64,000 nucleotides of DNA. It comes from Prosapia bicincta (lineage: Eukaryota; Arthropoda; Insecta; Hemiptera; Cercopidae). The notes below the pieces were generated by a model. It had not been told where the DNA came from. It ran no database searches and saw nothing but the letters and a program-made list of their open reading frames with translations. The stretch lies in contig JBAIZL010000006.1 of assembly GCA_036971475.1 (NCBI GenBank), positions 98,436,728 to 98,500,727 on the forward strand, in the 5' to 3' direction. Shown piece after piece: positions 60,091 through 64,000 of this stretch (within the stretch, counting starts at the first letter, position 1; each line of letters starts with the position of its first letter). The position numbers and the translations under genes are program-made.

Positions 60091-60513
60091 AGCTCCCTAT
60101 AGTCATTGTCTGATATTTGTTTTTACATATTAGTATATGTATAAGTATACAAAAATTATACTTTTCCAAAACTGTGTATCACTTTAGATAGATTGTTGAT
60201 GCACTGGTACCAGTTTTATACTTGCTGTGACAGGACACCCAAAGCATAGTGTTTTATCATGTGTAAAGTAATTTTCTAGTGTAAATAGTTTGGTTGACAA
60301 GTGTTTCTTATGTTTAGTTTGTCTGAGAGGATTTTTTCAGATTACTTATGGTTTTCTAGACGATATTGTTGAAATGTTTTACAATTTTAGGAAGCTTTAT
60401 ACTATTGAAAGTATGATATTTAATAAATCAGTTGAAACTAATAATATGAAAAAAGTAAAGTTTCATGTTTTCAGTTTAAAAACCTAATTATTGTATATAT
60501 TGTTCGTTGTCAG
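60091..60513. other. SUN intron 4, 3' end
   Basis: AT-rich intron DNA ending in CGTTGTCAG at 60513; a 65-codon frame here has no recognisable similarity. Confidence 0.5.
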
Positions 60514-60629
60514 GTGGGAAAATCTTGTCAACAAGAAACACAGAAACGTATAGTCCTGGAGCTCCCGTCCTGTCTATTTTCGGAGTGCCTCTGTGTACAC
60601 AAACAAACAAGGCTAAAGCAATTTTACAG
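60514..60629 (+). CDS. SUN-domain protein, exon 5: SUN domain N-terminal part
   Basis: GT completes Gly with the base from exon 4; the exon ends in phase 0 before GTACAA. It encodes GKILSTRNTETYSPGAPVLS and IFGVPLCTQTNKAKAILQ. GGxIxSTRxTETY...xLSxFGIPL is the strongly conserved SUN core. Total length so far is 180 residues: about 25 N-terminal, one membrane span, a coiled coil of about 75 residues, then SUN. This short layout resembles spag4/SUN3/SUN5 rather than long SUN1/SUN2. The rest of the SUN domain lies beyond the window; no further exon was seen by 64000. Confidence 0.93.
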
Positions 60630-60970
60630 GTACAACTTTATACGAAAGATATAAATAATAATTATTTTAACTAGAAGCCATAATAACTCCAATTTTTTAT
60701 ATTAAAAATGCAATAGTTTTAAATCTAGAGACCTCCTAGAACCATGCTTTCAAAGTAATGTGGTGTAAGGAATCAGCTATATATCTCTAAAACCATTTTT
60801 AGGAACTAAAATAATTTCTTAGGGAAAAACCTTTTCTAAGATAACTATGCACAATGGTAATATGGTGTTAGGAGCTAAAATTATCAATATTTTAAAGATC
60901 AAATCAAAGATTTGTTTGATGATTTGGAACTGATTCATAAATCAGTGTTTCAAATAACAACAAAGGTTAT
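60630..60970. other. SUN intron 5, start
   Basis: AT-rich intron DNA before minisatellite D. Confidence 0.5.
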
Positions 60971-62020
60971 GTTGTAAGTTCTTTTTAATGAGGAGAAATA
61001 ACGTACACTAACATTGATACAGATCTATAAACTCTACAGTTCATTGTTGTAAGTTCTTTTTAATGAGGAGAAATAACGTATACTAACATTGACACAGATC
61101 TATAAACTCTACAGTTCATTGTTGTAAGTTCTTTTTAATGAGGAGAAATAACGTACACTAACATTGACACAGATCTATAAACTCTACAGTTCATTGTTGT
61201 AAGTTCTTTTTAATGAGGAGAAATAACGTACACTAACATTGACACAGATCTATAAACTCTACAGTTCATCGTTGTAAGTTCTTTTTAATGAGGAGAAATA
61301 ACGTACACTAACATTGACACAGATCTATAAACTCTACAGTTCATCGTTGTAAGTTCTTTTTAATGAGGAGAAATAACGTATACTAACATTGACACAGATC
61401 TATAAACTCTACAGTTCATCGTTGTAAGTTCTTTTTAATGAGGAGAAATAACGTACACTAACATTGACACAGATCTATAAACTCTACAGTTCATCGTTGT
61501 AAGTTCTTTTTAATGAGGAGAAATAACGTATACTAACATTGACACAGATCTATAAACTCTACAGTTCATCGTTGTAAGTTCTTTTTAATGAGGAGAAATA
61601 ACGTACACTAACATTGACACAGATCTATAAACTCTACAGTTCATCGTTGTAAGTTCTTTTTAATGAGGAGAAATAACGTACACTAACATTGACACAGATC
61701 TATAAACTCTACAGTTCATCGTTGTAAGTTCTTTTTAATGAGGAGAAATAACGTACACTAACATTGACACAGATCTATAAACTCTACAGTTCATCGTTGT
61801 AAGTTCTTTTTAATGAGGAGAAATAACGTACACTAACATTGACACAGATCTATAAACTCTACAGTTCATCGTTGTAAGTTCTTTTTAATGAGGAGAAATA
61901 ACGTACACTAACATTGATATAGATCTATAAACTCTACAGTTCATCGTTGTAAGTTCTTTTTAATGAGGAGAAATAACGTACACTAACATTGACACAGATC
62001 TATAAACTCTACAGTTCATC
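60971..62020. repeat. 75-bp minisatellite D, 14 copies
   Basis: Units starting GTTGTAAGTTCTTTTTAATG repeat with exact 75-bp spacing; 1,050 bp equals 14.0 units. Differences are few: TACACT/TATACT, CACAGA/TATAGA, and CATTG early versus CATCG later. Confidence 0.97.
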
Positions 62021-62360
62021 ATGAAAAGCAATAAACTAATTACAACAGAACACTTCGAAATATATTAACACCAAAAATACCAACCGTGACACATTCTAAG
62101 CGACAAAACAAACTCACGACTAAACAATAAATTAGAATTCATAACTAACAACCACTCAATGAACAAGACATCGCAGAACATCACAGATTCACATTTATAT
62201 AACACACCTGAGCAACAGTCTTGTCCGTAGCTTACAGCATTGAACAGTGCACTGATATAGTGCGAAATGTGTCTCTTGAAAAGTTCAGTATTTTTTTTTT
62301 TGCCAAGTTTAGTCAATAAGTATATACAACCAAAAAGTCCTCAAAATGTACAACTCAAAA
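62021..62360 (+). mobile_element. Degenerate PLE-like tail (family D), copy 2
   Basis: The segment 62200-62300 shares GCACTGAT...GTGCGAAAT, GTCTCTTGAAAA and a T-run with 36120-36290. No coding sequence is recognisable. Confidence 0.4.
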
Positions 62361-63418
62361 ACTGAAAGAAAAAATATTGGAACCGGAAGTTTTGGTTTAT
62401 TGGAGAATAATTGAAAAATTATTTTTTACTGATGAAACTTTACAACACGTTGTTATAAATCCAAACAAAGATTTGGGTGAAATAAGACAACACGTACTGT
62501 ACAAAAAAAAGATTGTAAAGAAATATATCTTGATAAAATTTCAGGTTCTACTGACTTATACATCCGTGGAGCTTTAAAATGATCTCATAAAAACCTAAAG
62601 GACTTATTTATGGGTAAAGGACATCACTACACCTATTTAAAAATTACCATAACTATAAAGAGTTTTACAGTCATTAAGTTTGCCGAAAAGGAATAGATAG
62701 ACTATCATCTGTAAGATAACGTTTTGATGGATTTGTCTAGAGTTGCCTAGAATCTTACAAACCTGGAGTCAAATGCTCAATCGGTGAAAGGCTTGAAAGT
62801 TTCTTCAGAAGATGACCTTTCAAGCAATACACACTGAGTAAGCCATAGGAATATGGTATAAAGACATTTTCTTTAGTGGACTGACAATAAGTTTTTGTCA
62901 GTCAACATGGATATTTATGATCAACATCAAAACGGATTATTCATGATAAATAATTCCCCATCTGCTGAAGTATGATCCAACAAATTGGAAATACAGGCTA
63001 ACATAAAAATTGTGGTAATTGATTTTCATAGACCTTGCTAATGAACCCATTAACACTATCTAACCTGAAACCATCACTGTATTATTATGCAAAAAAAGGA
63101 GCTGATTTCATGGATCAAAAGAGAAACCTGTATCCAGTAGCGAGAGTTTCAGTGACTACCACGTTCAGTAACTTGGACGTAACAGGAACCAATAGCCAAA
63201 TAGTATACGAAGTTGGTACTGGTAATTGGAAGTTCAAGAAAAAAGACGGGAGCAGCCAAACCAGCAGAAATGTGCATACTGCCCAAGGTAAAAAACAGGA
63301 AGATGTAAGTGAGATGTGCAACTTGTTCAGCGCTTATTTGTGGAGAAGATGCAAAAGCGTTTGTACAGCTTGTAATCACAGGGAAAACTACTCAGATAAA
63401 AATAAATACGAAGACTAA
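62361..63418 (+). pseudogene. piggyBac-like transposase relic
   Basis: The best-preserved part is 63035-63418: PSLYYYAKKGADFMDQKRNL, then YPVARVSVTTTFSNLDVTGT NSQIVY, matching the piggyBac pattern YNxxKGGVDxxDQ...xxARxTxxWxxxxFxxLLDxxxxNxxIxY. After it, WRRCKSVCTACNH may be the remnant of the C-terminal cysteine domain. The N-terminal two thirds are unreadable except for a possible YWRIIEKLFFTDETLQHVVI segment (62395-62455). It lies in SUN intron 5. Confidence 0.65.
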
Positions 63419-63655
63419 AAATTATCAGACATTCATTTACAGTTATAGATTTTTAAATACATATAAATTCATCATATAAGTAACTGTCTAGATTTTTTAT
63501 TATATTAGTAAACTAGTAAATATAAATTTGAAAAATAAATAAAATTTTCAACTACCTCTTGATTATTTATTGACCAAAATGTTTGCTAGTAAGTAAAAAG
63601 AATAAAATTAAATATATAGAATTATCTCTATTACGTGAAATAAACAATTATTACA
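63419..63655. other. SUN intron 5, no feature seen
   Basis: AT-rich spacer. Confidence 0.5.
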
Positions 63656-64000
63656 CTTATTAATCACTTAAACAATAGTTTATGATTATCCGAACTTTAA
63701 GTTTAGTAAATTTGTTAAAACTATATCGCTATGTGACGATCTTCATCAGTGTCTTCTGCTTAGAGATGTCGAGCCAAGCGGTGACGGTTTTAAATGCAGG
63801 TTTTTGATAGTATCAAAGAGTATGTGTGATTTGTATTGTGTTTGTTCGTTTAATATGTTTATATTTTGTGTTTTTGTGTGTCTGTAAGTTTCATATTGTT
63901 CTAGTGTGTTGAGATGTGGCCCTTTTTCTGATGTGTAGGATTTCTAGGTTATGGTAAATGTCTGTGTATTTGTGTCCTGTTTCTTTTATTTGATTGTAAA
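63656..64000 (-). mobile_element. PLE family B remnant, cut by window end
   Basis: The terminal repeat (CACTTAAACAATAGTTTATG) is followed by CTTCATCAGTGTCTTCTGCT and GTGACGGTTTTAAATGCAGG as in the 25.7- and 38.7-kb copies. Minus-strand coding resembles the GIY-YIG tail (KETGHKYTDIYHNLEIL-like, decayed). The hammerhead-like motif is damaged by a deletion near 63722. Confidence 0.75.

Overview
The window is AT-rich, intron-rich animal DNA full of transposon debris, simple repeats and satellites. The two genes recognised, both on the + strand with GT-AG introns, look arthropod, most likely insect. The transposon mix (Merlin, mariner, pogo-like, piggyBac, BEL/Pao, Ty3/gypsy, non-LTR and Penelope-like elements) fits an insect with a large genome; a hemipteran is possible, but the sequence alone does not prove it.

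Gene 1 (window start to about 15.75 kb) is the 3' part of Cyclin T, the cyclin subunit of P-TEFb. Four exons join in consistent phase: 899-1084, 1175-1280, 6853-7033 and 14279-15746. They carry the end of the second cyclin box and the long proline-, lysine- and histidine-rich tail. Its introns hold a truncated LINE with target-site duplication, an apparently intact Merlin transposon, a decayed TTF-zinc-finger (hAT-like) relic, a Penelope-like element (PLE) with an intact GIY-YIG reading frame, a pogo-like non-autonomous element and a BEL/Pao relic.

15.75-29.49 kb is intergenic. It holds a mariner relic (18.57-19.78), microsatellites, PLE remnants (25.7, 28.3) and a foldback element with an internal 75-bp minisatellite (27.26-28.28).

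Gene 2 (29.49 kb to beyond 60.63 kb) is a short SUN-domain protein (spag4/SUN3-like). It is rebuilt from five small exons in matching phase: 29488-29607, 42648-42727, 56105-56195, 58783-58920 and 60514-60629. The first 180 residues show a short N-terminus, one membrane span built across the first intron, a coiled coil and the start of the SUN domain. The gene runs off the window. About 460 bp of coding sequence is spread over 31 kb of introns. These contain a 14-copy 75-bp minisatellite, a LINE RNase H relic, a 38-copy 23-bp array, a 5S rRNA fragment with target-site duplication, a 9.15-kb satellite of about 119 copies of a 77-bp unit, an uninterrupted run of 884 CA dinucleotides, a gypsy reverse-transcriptase relic, a second 14-copy 75-bp minisatellite and a piggyBac relic.

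The observation most worth a second look is a recurring hammerhead-ribozyme-like motif in several unrelated PLE remnants: a CUGAUGA-type core, a hairpin, GAA, a self-complementary 6-8-mer and a non-G base, usually as inverted pairs. Next are the satellite and CA-array expansions inside a SUN gene, and a 75-77 bp period shared by four unrelated minisatellites.
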